11,200 nt of DNA from Erysipelotrichaceae bacterium. Its GTDB lineage: Bacteria > Bacillota_I > Bacilli_A > Erysipelotrichales > Erysipelotrichaceae. Below are positions 1 through 6,893 of this stretch, piece after piece. The DNA is taken from contig JAFONG010000071.1 of assembly GCA_017418585.1 (NCBI GenBank), positions 1-11,200 on the forward strand, written 5' to 3'. The notes below the pieces were generated by a model. That model did not search any database. It was given only the letters and a program-made list of their open reading frames with translations, and had not been told where the DNA came from. The position numbers were made by a program, and so were the translations under genes. How positions within the stretch are numbered: position 1 is the stretch's first letter; each line of letters opens with the position of its first letter.

Positions 1-2
1 AC

Positions 3-320
3 GACAACGTCAATCTGCCGGATAGAATGATCGAATTCCAGGATTTCCCTGCTGCGGATGAACTGGGCTGCCAGGTGACAAGATACTGGGATGAACCCGG
101 CCTGTATACGCTGATACGTCTAAGAGTCAAGGAAAAAGGCAGGTTCCTGCACGACCGCTTCGCTTTCTATACCTGCGTAAAGGGAGAAGGCACACTCAAC
201 GGCATTAGAATCCGTCAGGGCGATACCTTCCTGGTTCCGGATAAAATGGGATGGGTCGATATCGAAGGAGATCTCGACATCTTCCTGGCTTCCTACCGCA
301 ACATGAATACCGAAAATTAA
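3..320 (+). CDS. manA: Mannose-6-phosphate isomerase, type I, C-terminal part (5' end outside window)
   Basis: The reading frame is open from base 3 to the TAA at 318-320, giving 105 residues with no upstream stop, so this is the C-terminal third of a longer protein. The Met codon at base 27 is internal and has no ribosome binding site. The sequence shows a cupin-like beta-strand pattern: LGCQVTRYWDEPGLYTLIRL, then CVKGEGTLNGIRIRQGDTFLVP, which matches the small C-terminal cupin lobe of Bacillus-type ManA (fructose-6-phosphate to mannose-6-phosphate interconversion, cytoplasmic). The zinc-binding catalytic residues lie in the missing N-terminal part and cannot be checked. It converges on glnA with a shared terminator right after its stop. 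Another sugar-binding cupin is possible but less likely. Confidence 0.72.
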   Translation, partial: DNVNLPDRMIEFQDFPAADELGCQVTRYWDEPGLYTLIRLRVKEKGRFLHDRFAFYTCVKGEGTLNGIRIRQGDTFLVPDKMGWVDIEGDLDIFLASYRNMNTEN

Positions 321-346
321 AAGACATGGACTGCTCCATGTCTTTT
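319..346. terminator. Bidirectional intrinsic terminator between manA and glnA
   Basis: A perfect 12-bp stem (319-330 with 335-346) closes a 4-base CTGC loop. Its first bases overlap the manA stop codon and its 3' arm ends one base before the glnA stop at 348-350. The outer base pairs are A:T, so each strand ends its stem in a T-run. It should therefore stop transcription from both converging genes. Confidence 0.85.
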
Positions 347-347
347 C

Positions 348-1775
348 TTATAGATCGTAATACAGCCTGAATTCCGCCGGATGCGGGATCCTGTTTACTT
401 CATCCGCATCATTCTTTACAGATCTGATCCAGTTGTTTAAAAGCTCTTTCGAGAATACGTTTCCTGCCAGCAGATATTCGTGATCTTCCTTTAACGCATC
501 GATCGCTTCATCCAGGGAAGCAGGAAGATGTTCAAGTTTCGCCTTCTCTTCTTCGCTTAGATGATAAAGATTGAAATCGAACGGACCCCAGTTGTGATCC
601 TTCGGATCGATGCAGTTCACGATACCGTCGATTCCTGCCATCAGGATGGCCGCAAAGCACAGATAAGGATTACAGGTGGCGTCCGGATTACGCAGTTCAA
701 AACGGACCGAATCCTCCCCCTTGGCATAGGACGGGATACGGATGACCGCGCTTCTGTTGGCACTTGCATAGCCTATAGTGACCGGTGCTTCAAAACCCGG
801 AACCAGACGCCTGTAGGAGTTGCTTGAAGGGTTGGAAAAGGCGCATAAGGAACGGATGTGTTTCAGCAGACCGCCGATGAAATACATCGCCGTATCCGAC
901 AGGCTGGCATAATTTCCATTCTGATAGAAGATGTTCTTTCCGTTCTTCTTCAGCATCATGTGCACGTGCATCCCGTTGCCTGCCTCGCCATGGATCGGTT
1001 TTGGCATCAGTGTCGCCGTCAGACCGTTCTGCACAGCCGCATTCCTGATCAGGTACTTCGTGATCATCGTATCGTCCGCCAGCTTCCTGACATCTCCCAG
1101 TTCAACCTCGATCTCCATCTGACCGGAACCGCCAACCTCGTGGTGGTGATACTTGACTTCAATGCCCGTATCTTTCATCAGGGCGCAGATCTCATCGCGC
1201 AGATCGGCAAGTCTGTCTCTCGGACGGTCGATATGGTATCCGCCCTTTGAAGTATTGCGGTAACCGTCGAAGCCTCCGTTTCCGGACAGAAGTTCTGATT
1301 CCTCCGATTCCAGTCTGTATGCCACAAATCCCGGTTGGATGTCGCAGGATATCTCGTCGAATACCGAAAACTCGTATTCCGGAGCGACCGTCAGCTGATC
1401 GGCTATTCCCAGCTGTTTCAGATAGTCGACAGCGCTGTCTATTACATTGCGCGGATACTGTTCAAAGGGAACGTTCTCGCTTTCCTTGATCACGTAGACA
1501 TCCCCGAACATGCTTAGAGTCGGTCTCAAGGCAAAAGGATCCATCATCGCGCTGGAAAGATCCGGATAAAAGACCATGTCCGATTTCTCCACGCTCGCAT
1601 AGCCGTAGTTGGACGCGTCAAAACCGATTCCGTCCTTCATGACCTTTTCATTGAGCCTCTCTGACGGAATGCTCAGGTGTCTGAACCTTCCTTTCAGATC
1701 GATCAGTTTCAGATCGATGAATTCGATCCCGTTGTCGTTAATGTATTGTCTTGCTTCTTCGATATTTTTAAACAT
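348..1775 (-). CDS. glnA: Glutamine synthetase type I, GSI-beta-like, 475 aa
   Basis: Catalyses ATP-dependent amidation of glutamate with ammonia in the cytoplasm, normally as a dodecamer. The core motifs are present: the beta-grasp residue Asp53 in GFDASN, metal ligands Glu133/Glu135 (PEYEF), Glu213 and Glu221 around HHEVGGSGQ, MPKP at 257-260, GMHVH with His270, SNSYRRLVPGFEAP with flap Glu329, and NRSAVIRIP. Length and C-terminal end (PHPAEFRLYY) resemble the 470-residue GSI-beta enzymes of proteobacteria more than the ~444-residue GSI-alpha enzymes of Bacillus. The position of Bacillus Arg62, which mediates glutamine feedback inhibition, is a Ser (GYASVEKSDM). Tyr404 in NLYHL matches the tyrosine adenylylated in E. 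coli (Tyr397). The start is set by GAGGAAAG at 1780-1787. It is a single-gene unit with its own promoter and terminator, and no glnR or glnE gene lies nearby. Confidence 0.96.
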   Translation of the reverse strand: MFKNIEEARQYINDNGIEFIDLKLIDLKGRFRHLSIPSERLNEKVMKDGIGFDASNYGYASVEKSDMVFYPDLSSAMMDPFALRPTLSMFGDVYVIKESENVPFEQYPRNVIDSAVDYLKQLGIADQLTVAPEYEFSVFDEISCDIQPGFVAYRLESEESELLSGNGGFDGYRNTSKGGYHIDRPRDRLADLRDEICALMKDTGIEVKYHHHEVGGSGQMEIEVELGDVRKLADDTMITKYLIRNAAVQNGLTATLMPKPIHGEAGNGMHVHMMLKKNGKNIFYQNGNYASLSDTAMYFIGGLLKHIRSLCAFSNPSSNSYRRLVPGFEAPVTIGYASANRSAVIRIPSYAKGEDSVRFELRNPDATCNPYLCFAAILMAGIDGIVNCIDPKDHNWGPFDFNLYHLSEEEKAKLEHLPASLDEAIDALKEDHEYLLAGNVFSKELLNNWIRSVKNDADEVNRIPHPAEFRLYYDL

Positions 1776-1793
1776 ATGACTTTCCTCAAGATT

Positions 1794-1802
1794 ATTATAT
1801 CA
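1794..1802 (-). promoter_or_regulatory. Extended -10 promoter of glnA
   Basis: The minus strand reads TGATATAAT here: a perfect TATAAT (1799-1794) preceded by TG at the extended -10 position. No good -35 hexamer is found 15-19 bases upstream, as is usual for extended -10 promoters. Transcription would start near 1787, giving a leader of only about 12 bases that begins at the Shine-Dalgarno itself. A second possible -10 (TATAGT, minus strand, 1838-1833) would give a leader of about 50 bases. Confidence 0.6.
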
Positions 1803-1818
1803 GAAAAAACACCTGATA
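1798..1818. repeat. Inverted repeat TATCAG-N9-CTGATA, possible operator
   Basis: TATCAG at 1798-1803 and CTGATA at 1813-1818 are perfect 6-base inverted repeats around an A-rich 9-base centre. The left half overlaps the glnA extended -10 element and the right half coincides with the best -35 hexamer of the divergent kinase promoter. A dimeric regulator bound here would touch both promoters. The half-sites are short, so chance is possible. The site does not match the GlnR consensus (TGTNAN7TNACA). Confidence 0.35.
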
Positions 1819-1840
1819 ATCCCGATGTTCATACTATAAT
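1813..1840 (+). promoter_or_regulatory. Promoter of the kinase-SIS operon
   Basis: CTGATA at 1813-1818 matches 4 of 6 bases of TTGACA. It is followed after 16 bases by a perfect TATAAT at 1835-1840. The predicted transcription start, about 7 bases after the -10, falls at 1847-1849, on or next to the ATG at 1849. The transcript would therefore lack a 5' leader. The promoter is back to back with that of glnA. Confidence 0.65.
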
Positions 1841-1848
1841 TTAAGTGT

Positions 1849-2775
1849 ATGGAAAAGTATTTTTTAGGTATCTTGGGAAGCTACGTGGACACGCTTTATG
1901 AATCGGACTCCTATCCGAAAGAAGGGGATTTCTCCCATGCCCGTTTTATCAGCTGGTCTGCCGGAGGATGCCCTTTCAACGTATCGGCTGTCGTTGCCGC
2001 CAAGGGATGCAAAGTCAGGGTCGTGGACATGCTGGGAAAGGATGAAGACACGACGCCGTTCCTGTTGCAGGAAATGGACCGTCTGCACATGGACTATGAA
2101 TCCGTTCAGATCAAAGAAGGCGTCACCAACGGCAGAGTCCTGATCATCCTGACGGGCGATAAAAGAACGATGTTCATTATCGATCCGCTCCGGCCGTATT
2201 ATGAGGTCGACCGCAAGATGCAGGAACTGCTCGACAATGCCGCCTACATCTACTCCCTGATGCATATGATCAACCGTTCCTTCAAGGACATCGGGCCTCT
2301 TCTGGAGGCGAAAAGACACGGCGCCAGGATCGTTCTGGACGGTTCCAGCAAGTACGACGATCCTTCCAGGGTGAAGATCCTCTACGATCTGGCGGATGGA
2401 CTGTTCATCAATGAAACGGACTACGAAAGACTCAGCGAGCATTCTCCAAAGGATCCGAAAGAGATCATCTTCGACAACGGCGGAGAATTCGTGGTGATCA
2501 CCCACGGTTCCGGAGGTTCCGACCTCTATCTGAAGGACAGAAACATATACATGCCGGCAATGAATAACGTCAACGTACTGGATTCTACCGGAGCGGGAGA
2601 CGCCTTTGCGGGATGTTTCCTTGCCTGTCTGATGAAAGGAATGGATTACGAGAAAGCTTTGGCCATGGCTACGGTTAACGGAGCATACGCCTGTACCGTA
2701 ATAGGCGGACTGGGCGGTGTAGCTACGTTTGAAGAATTGGAAGCATTCGCAAAGGAGCACGGATATGATCTTTGA
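1849..2775 (+). CDS. PfkB-family (ribokinase-fold) carbohydrate kinase, 308 aa
   Basis: An ATP-dependent kinase of the ribokinase/PfkB superfamily, cytoplasmic, probably phosphorylating a sugar or sugar phosphate; the substrate cannot be read from the sequence. Visible family features are the N-terminal substrate-binding GG motif (SAGGCPFNVS, residues 37-46), DMLGKDE at 60-66, the central DG segment (VLDGSS 162-167) and INETDYE, and the C-terminal anion-hole signature STGAGDAFAG with catalytic base Asp251. Length is normal for the family. The start is fixed by an in-frame stop at 1837-1839, inside the -10 box; the ATG at 1849 is the first start codon and has no Shine-Dalgarno, so a leaderless mRNA is expected. 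It overlaps the SIS gene downstream by 11 bases, which implies translational coupling. Fructokinase, a nucleoside kinase or another PfkB member are all possible. Confidence 0.9.
   Translation: MEKYFLGILGSYVDTLYESDSYPKEGDFSHARFISWSAGGCPFNVSAVVAAKGCKVRVVDMLGKDEDTTPFLLQEMDRLHMDYESVQIKEGVTNGRVLIILTGDKRTMFIIDPLRPYYEVDRKMQELLDNAAYIYSLMHMINRSFKDIGPLLEAKRHGARIVLDGSSKYDDPSRVKILYDLADGLFINETDYERLSEHSPKDPKEIIFDNGGEFVVITHGSGGSDLYLKDRNIYMPAMNNVNVLDSTGAGDAFAGCFLACLMKGMDYEKALAMATVNGAYACTVIGGLGGVATFEELEAFAKEHGYDL
2751..2757 (+). promoter_or_regulatory. Ribosome binding site that sets the SIS gene start
   Basis: AAAGGAG lies 7 bases before the ATG at 2765, inside the end of the kinase gene. It fixes the start of the SIS protein at 2765. 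An in-frame ATG at 2729 has no such site and would create a 47-base overlap. Confidence 0.8.
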
Positions 2776-3676
2776 CAAGATGGATGACTGTTTCAGAACT
2801 CTGAACGAGAAAGTGGAGAAGGCGATCCGGGACAGCGATCTGAAGAAGCTGTTCGGGATGCTGGATGAGATCGAAGGACCTACCCTGGTCTGCGGTGTCG
2901 GGGGTTCCTCCGTCGTTGCCACCTATCTGGCAAAAGTGCTGCGGGAAAAAAGGCACATCATCACGGACTTCATCAGTCCCCGCGATCTTTTCTACATGGA
3001 TCTGACGCCGTACAGAAACGTCATTGCAGTTTCCTATTCCGGAAACAACATCGGTGCAGAAGCGATCTGCCACACCGGTCTAAACAAGTATCTGTTTACC
3101 GGACATCCAAGGGACGACGTAAACAATCTGGTCTACCGGATGCCTGGAGAGCTCTCCTATGTCTCCATCTCGGCTACTCTGGTCCCGTTAAGCCTTCTGT
3201 TCCTTTACTACTGCGACGATCAGGATCTGCTGAAAGAGATCCTGGACAGAGAGATCTCTTCCGCCTCATGCAATACTTCCTACGAAGTCATGAGCGGATA
3301 TGAGACCCAGACTGCAGCATGCATCCTGGAATCCTCTTTCATCGAATCCGGCATGGCTTCCTGCATCGTTCACGACAAATACAACTTCTGCCACGGCAGG
3401 ATCAACCACAGTAGAGAAGCGGACATCGATCTGATCTTCTTCAAGGGTAACAGCGAACTTGACGAGATGCTGGAAGAGAATCTGCCGAATCATTTCAGAA
3501 GGATCATTACCATAGAAAAAGAATACGAAGACGATGTGATCAACGATTTCTACTCTGCGCTGATATCCATGAAACTGATCAGGGATATCGCCCAGAACAG
3601 GCACAGAGACATCTCGGACATTGACGAACTGGAAGACAACGACGTCTTCTATCTGTTTAACGGAAAGATGAAGTAG
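2765..3676 (+). CDS. SIS-domain phosphosugar-binding protein, 303 aa
   Basis: SIS (sugar isomerase) domains bind phosphosugars in isomerases, deglycases, GlmS-like enzymes and some regulators. Domain 1 is clear: a nucleotide-binding-like loop VCGVGGSSVVA (residues 42-52) and the phosphate-binding SYSGNN (90-95). Residues 180-300 look like a second, diverged SIS domain, with HDKYNFCHGR (203-212) where double-SIS proteins have a motif ending in HG. This double layout resembles the isomerase half of GlmS and FrlB-like deglycases, but no glutaminase domain or helix-turn-helix is present, so an enzyme is more likely than an RpiR-type regulator. The start at 2765 is set by a strong ribosome binding site; the first 11 bases overlap the kinase gene. 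The stop TAG abuts the ATG of the next gene. The substrate is unknown; a phosphosugar made by the kinase is the natural inference. Confidence 0.82.
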   Translation: MIFDKMDDCFRTLNEKVEKAIRDSDLKKLFGMLDEIEGPTLVCGVGGSSVVATYLAKVLREKRHIITDFISPRDLFYMDLTPYRNVIAVSYSGNNIGAEAICHTGLNKYLFTGHPRDDVNNLVYRMPGELSYVSISATLVPLSLLFLYYCDDQDLLKEILDREISSASCNTSYEVMSGYETQTAACILESSFIESGMASCIVHDKYNFCHGRINHSREADIDLIFFKGNSELDEMLEENLPNHFRRIITIEKEYEDDVINDFYSALISMKLIRDIAQNRHRDISDIDELEDNDVFYLFNGKMK

Positions 3677-4120
3677 ATGAAAAGAAACGGCGAGATCCTG
3701 GACAGGATCGAAGAACTGCTGGAGAGACCCTGCTGGGTCATCGACCTTCTGCCTTACCGGGTTCCCGAAGAAAGCGCGGGACAGTATTTTGCGGTCGAAG
3801 AATACTTCCTCAAAGATCCGCAAAACAGAAGGCTACGTCAGTGTTTTGTTCAGATACTGCTGAAACTGAACTGCTACTATGATTTTCTGGTCTATCTTAA
3901 CGATAAAGAGATAGTTGAAAATCCTTCACCCGAACGGCTGGAAGAAATGATCCTGCAGAACAGGGATATCGTGGATATCGTTCTGGAAGAAGCGATGATC
4001 GTCGTACGCCATGACGATACCTACATGAGCGTATATGATCCGGATGAAAGACTGCTGGAGATACTGAAACCCCTGGCGGCGGCCAACGGTCTGTTTCTCT
4101 GGAAACCGGATCAGGAATAA
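3677..4120 (+). CDS. Unrecognised conserved-looking small protein, 147 aa
   Basis: I do not recognise a characterised family. The protein is cytoplasmic in character, acidic (C-terminal PDQE), with no signal peptide, membrane segment or cofactor motif. The most distinctive stretch is near the N-terminus: RPCWVIDLLPYRVP (17-30) followed by GQYFAVEEYFL (35-45). Then come a helical, leucine-rich part with LNCYYDFLVYL and an end segment YMSVYDPDERLLEIL (116-130) and GLFLWKP. The ATG directly follows the SIS stop codon (zero gap), with GGAAAG 9 bases upstream as a modest ribosome binding site, so expression is likely coupled to the SIS gene. It is the last gene before a strong terminator. Its role is unknown; a partner or accessory factor of the kinase/SIS pair is possible, and so is an unrelated passenger. 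Confidence 0.75.
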   Translation: MKRNGEILDRIEELLERPCWVIDLLPYRVPEESAGQYFAVEEYFLKDPQNRRLRQCFVQILLKLNCYYDFLVYLNDKEIVENPSPERLEEMILQNRDIVDIVLEEAMIVVRHDDTYMSVYDPDERLLEILKPLAAANGLFLWKPDQE

Positions 4121-4123
4121 ACA

Positions 4124-4153
4124 AAAACTCATCTTCGGATGGGTTTTCTTTTT
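4124..4153. terminator. Bidirectional terminator with UUCG loop
   Basis: A 10-bp stem (4124-4133 with 4138-4147, one G:T pair) is closed by C-G around a TTCG tetraloop, followed by CTTTTT. On the plus strand it ends the kinase operon. On the minus strand the same stem ends in a T-run and lies 15 bases after the beta-galactosidase stop, so it serves both converging operons. Confidence 0.88.
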
Positions 4154-4167
4154 ATGTATCTAAGATA

Positions 4168-5937
4168 CTATTTCAGGATCTCATCGAACAGTTTCGTCAG
4201 GATCCTCTCATCGAAGGATGAACCCAGATAGTAGCATCTGCCCTTGCCGTAGGACTTGCAGACGGCGGCGGCGAAATCACCGAAAGGATTGTCCTTCCAC
4301 CTGATTACATCCTTGCCGTCCGTTACCTTCAGCATCTCCGCGAAGATCCTTCCTTCTCCTTCTGTACTTCCATAGACGCAAGGACTGTACTGACCGGAAA
4401 GAAGCGTTTCCTGTTCCTCGATCACACAGCCCGTCAGGTCATCCAGATCGACCGGAAGTCTCTTGTTGAAGACGAGATTGTTGTCCGTATCTTTCCATCC
4501 CGTACGTGCTGTTAAAACGGCTGTACCGCCGTTTGAAACATATTCCTTGAGTCTCTTCTTAAACTCGTCCGGCATGATGATCATGTATGGAAGGATGACT
4601 GTCTTATACCCGCCGAAATCCGCATCCGATGGAATGATGTCGCAGTTCATGTGACGCTGATGCATCTGACCGTACAGCTTCATGCATTCCTGTTCATAGG
4701 AGAAGACATCGGACTGTCTCTGTATCTTCATGGAAGATTTGGAGTCGTAGTCGTATACCAGACATACATCGGATTTCGGATATTCCACGGTCTTTTCCTT
4801 TGCTTCCTTAAAGAAAGACTGCGTTTCGTAGTATTTCCTGCGTTTCACATTATCCGCATCCAGGATGCCGAAACAGAACTGTTCCGCACCCTTGATGAAA
4901 CCGCGGTAACGGAAGAATATCACCGTCTCTACGCCATGGTCCATGGAATCAAGGGCCCACTTTTTGGCTTCATCAGGTCTAGGCGCATAGCCGATGTCGT
5001 TATGACCCTGGGCTCCCATGATGGATTCCGTGACCCAGATCTTCTGCTGCTTGAAGCCTCTCACAAAATCGACGGTAAACGCCAGGTCGCTGTCGGAAAG
5101 CGGTGCAGGCTGACCGCCCCAGACCGGGTAGTTGTTGTAGGAGACGAAGTCGAGACACTTCGATACCTCGAACGGATCGAAGGACTTGTTGATGATGCCG
5201 CCTTCAAAGTCGTGCGTAACGACCAGTCTGTCATCTACCGACTTTAGCGCATCCCTTAATGTCTTGATGAAGTTGATGGCTGAAAGGCTTCTGAATCTTT
5301 CCCATTCCAGTCTTAAGGAAGGATTCTGAGCCGTAAAGGAAGGCTTTGGCAGAGGGATATCCTCGAAACGGTAATAGGTATGGGTCCAGAATGATGTTCC
5401 CCATCTATCGTTCAGTTCTTTGATACTGCCGTACCTGTTTCTTAAGTATTCGATGAACTTCCTGTGGCAGGTCTCGCACCAGCACACATCCGAACCTTCA
5501 TGCCCGATCTCGTTGTCTACCTGCCAGGCTACGATGGCTTTCTCGTCCCTGTAGTGTTGGGCCATCGCCTTGGCCAAAGCGGCAGCTTTATCGAGATAGA
5601 CATCGCTGTTCATACAATAGCCTCTTCTGGCGCCATAGGGCTGGGCATATCCTCTTTCATCCACGTTCATGATTTCCGGATGATCGCGGTAGAGCCAGGA
5701 TGGCATGGTGGCGGTCGGAACGCACATCATGATGTGCAGGTTCCTTTTCTTCGCCTTCTCGATGACTTCATCAAAGAAAGTGAAGTCGTACCTGCCGTCT
5801 TCCGGTTCAAATCTGTCCCAGGCGAAATCGCCGATACGGATCAGATCCGCACCGAGTTCCACAATATTGTCGAGATCTTCATCTACCAGCTCCATCCCCC
5901 ACTGTTCGGGATAGTAGTCTACGCCGCAGTATCTCAT
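4168..5937 (-). CDS. Beta-galactosidase, glycoside hydrolase family 42, short form, 589 aa
   Basis: Hydrolyses terminal beta-galactosides (or alpha-L-arabinosides in some members) by a retaining mechanism; cytoplasmic, no signal peptide. The N-terminal TIM barrel begins YCGVDYYPEQW. The acid/base is Glu143 in WQVDNEIGHE and the nucleophile is Glu304 in WVTESIMG. The four-cysteine zinc site is complete: Cys108, Cys152, Cys154 and Cys157. Residues ~375-589 match the trimerisation domain. The protein ends there: the small C-terminal beta domain of ~60-80 residues found in typical 650-690-residue GH42 enzymes is absent, and a terminator follows the TAG, so this is a true short form rather than a frameshift. 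GGAG at 5945-5948 sets the start, which overlaps the hydrolase stop as ATGA. It is the last gene of the MFS operon, which suggests it acts on an imported galactoside. Confidence 0.93.
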   Translation of the reverse strand: MRYCGVDYYPEQWGMELVDEDLDNIVELGADLIRIGDFAWDRFEPEDGRYDFTFFDEVIEKAKKRNLHIMMCVPTATMPSWLYRDHPEIMNVDERGYAQPYGARRGYCMNSDVYLDKAAALAKAMAQHYRDEKAIVAWQVDNEIGHEGSDVCWCETCHRKFIEYLRNRYGSIKELNDRWGTSFWTHTYYRFEDIPLPKPSFTAQNPSLRLEWERFRSLSAINFIKTLRDALKSVDDRLVVTHDFEGGIINKSFDPFEVSKCLDFVSYNNYPVWGGQPAPLSDSDLAFTVDFVRGFKQQKIWVTESIMGAQGHNDIGYAPRPDEAKKWALDSMDHGVETVIFFRYRGFIKGAEQFCFGILDADNVKRRKYYETQSFFKEAKEKTVEYPKSDVCLVYDYDSKSSMKIQRQSDVFSYEQECMKLYGQMHQRHMNCDIIPSDADFGGYKTVILPYMIIMPDEFKKRLKEYVSNGGTAVLTARTGWKDTDNNLVFNKRLPVDLDDLTGCVIEEQETLLSGQYSPCVYGSTEGEGRIFAEMLKVTDGKDVIRWKDNPFGDFAAAVCKSYGKGRCYYLGSSFDERILTKLFDEILK

Positions 5938-6893
5938 TTGAATTCTCCGTCCATCAGTTCGTTAACGGCTCTGTCGTATTCCTCTGTCGCCATCATGTAG
6001 GCGGCCGCATGACCGCAGCCTTCCACCAACAGCAGTCTCTTAGGAGAAACGCAGGCCTCGTACATCTTCTCGGACATCTGACACGGTACGTAGTGGTCTT
6101 CCTTGCCGTGAATGAACAGGATCGGGATATCCGTATCCGCAACGCATTCTTCACCCATGGATGTATTGAAACTCACGCCGGTAATGATGACGGACCAGAA
6201 CCAAGCGAAATCGCCGAACGGGAAGTACGGAAGATGGTAGCAGTCCTTGATCAGATACTTGCTGATGGAGACGATGGAATCGAAGCCGCAGTCGTCAATG
6301 ATGCCGCAGACGTTCTTCAGTCTTGCATTGGCACAATGGATGACCGTAGCTCCGCCCATGGATACGCCATGGAGATAGATCCTCGGATTATCGTAGAGTT
6401 CGTTGACCTTGTCGACCCATCTCGCCACGTCACGCTTGTCGTGTTCGGAAAAGCCCAGGTATGTTCCTTCCGACTTGCCGTGCGCACGGTCGTTGAGAAG
6501 CAGGACGGTGGATCCTCTTTTGCGGTAGATCTCTATCCTGTCCGCAAAATCTTCCTGCATCGAGGACTTGTATCCGTGGACGCAGATCACGACTTCTTTC
6601 GGATCTCCCTCCAGCAGATAGCCGTAAAGCGTGAGACCGTCGAAAGAGCGGATGCTTAATTCCTTCAGATCCAGCTGTTCGAAAGCGTCGATGTAGGGAG
6701 CGCGGTAGGCGTAATATCTGGCTGCCGTAGGCCGCATCAGATCGGTCGGCGAGTCAATGGAGGAAGGATCGATCGCACTTTCCTTGTCGCCTTTTTTTTG
6801 GTCGTTGTAAAGAAATACCGAGTTGAAAATGTAGTATCCTGCCGCCATGCTAAGCAGGACGACAACAATGAATATGATCAGAAACCAGAGCAT
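5934..6893 (-). CDS. Membrane-anchored alpha/beta hydrolase, 319 aa
   Basis: A serine hydrolase of the alpha/beta fold, close to the 'BAAT/bem46-like' hydrolases common in Bacillota; substrate unknown (ester, acyl or peptide bond). Residues 2-24 form a single hydrophobic helix, a likely N-terminal membrane anchor or uncleaved signal. The fold starts at VVICVHGY (101-108, oxyanion region). The nucleophile is Ser178 in GVSMGG, the acid Asp266 in HGKEDHYVP and the base His295 in GCGHAAAY, so the triad is complete. Basic residues are few on either side of the helix, so topology is uncertain. The ATG follows the MFS stop codon with no gap and has AGGTGG 8 bases upstream, inside the MFS gene; its own stop overlaps the GH42 start. 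The operon position suggests a deacylation or esterase step on the imported glycoside, which is inference. Confidence 0.85.
   Translation of the reverse strand: MLWFLIIFIVVVLLSMAAGYYIFNSVFLYNDQKKGDKESAIDPSSIDSPTDLMRPTAARYYAYRAPYIDAFEQLDLKELSIRSFDGLTLYGYLLEGDPKEVVICVHGYKSSMQEDFADRIEIYRKRGSTVLLLNDRAHGKSEGTYLGFSEHDKRDVARWVDKVNELYDNPRIYLHGVSMGGATVIHCANARLKNVCGIIDDCGFDSIVSISKYLIKDCYHLPYFPFGDFAWFWSVIITGVSFNTSMGEECVADTDIPILFIHGKEDHYVPCQMSEKMYEACVSPKRLLLVEGCGHAAAYMMATEEYDRAVNELMDGEFK

Noticed and set aside
1776..1848. GlnR/TnrA-type operator upstream of glnA
   Set aside because: No TGTNAN7TNACA match is present; the only dyad is TATCAG-N9-CTGATA.
2729..2764. Upstream ATG for the SIS gene
   Set aside because: It has no ribosome binding site and would lengthen the overlap with the kinase; the ATG at 2765 has AAAGGAG at ideal spacing.
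1864..2922. Long minus-strand open frame opposite the kinase and SIS genes
   Set aside because: It lies antisense to two genes with clear family motifs, has no ribosome binding site or recognisable domain, and has a composition typical of reverse-complement translation.
4168..4250. Frameshift or truncation at the GH42 C-terminus
   Set aside because: The trimerisation domain is complete, and a terminator follows the stop within 15 bases, leaving no room for a lost domain C in another frame.
6009..6659. 216-codon plus-strand open frame opposite the hydrolase
   Set aside because: It is antisense to a triad-complete hydrolase, with no start signals or recognisable domain.
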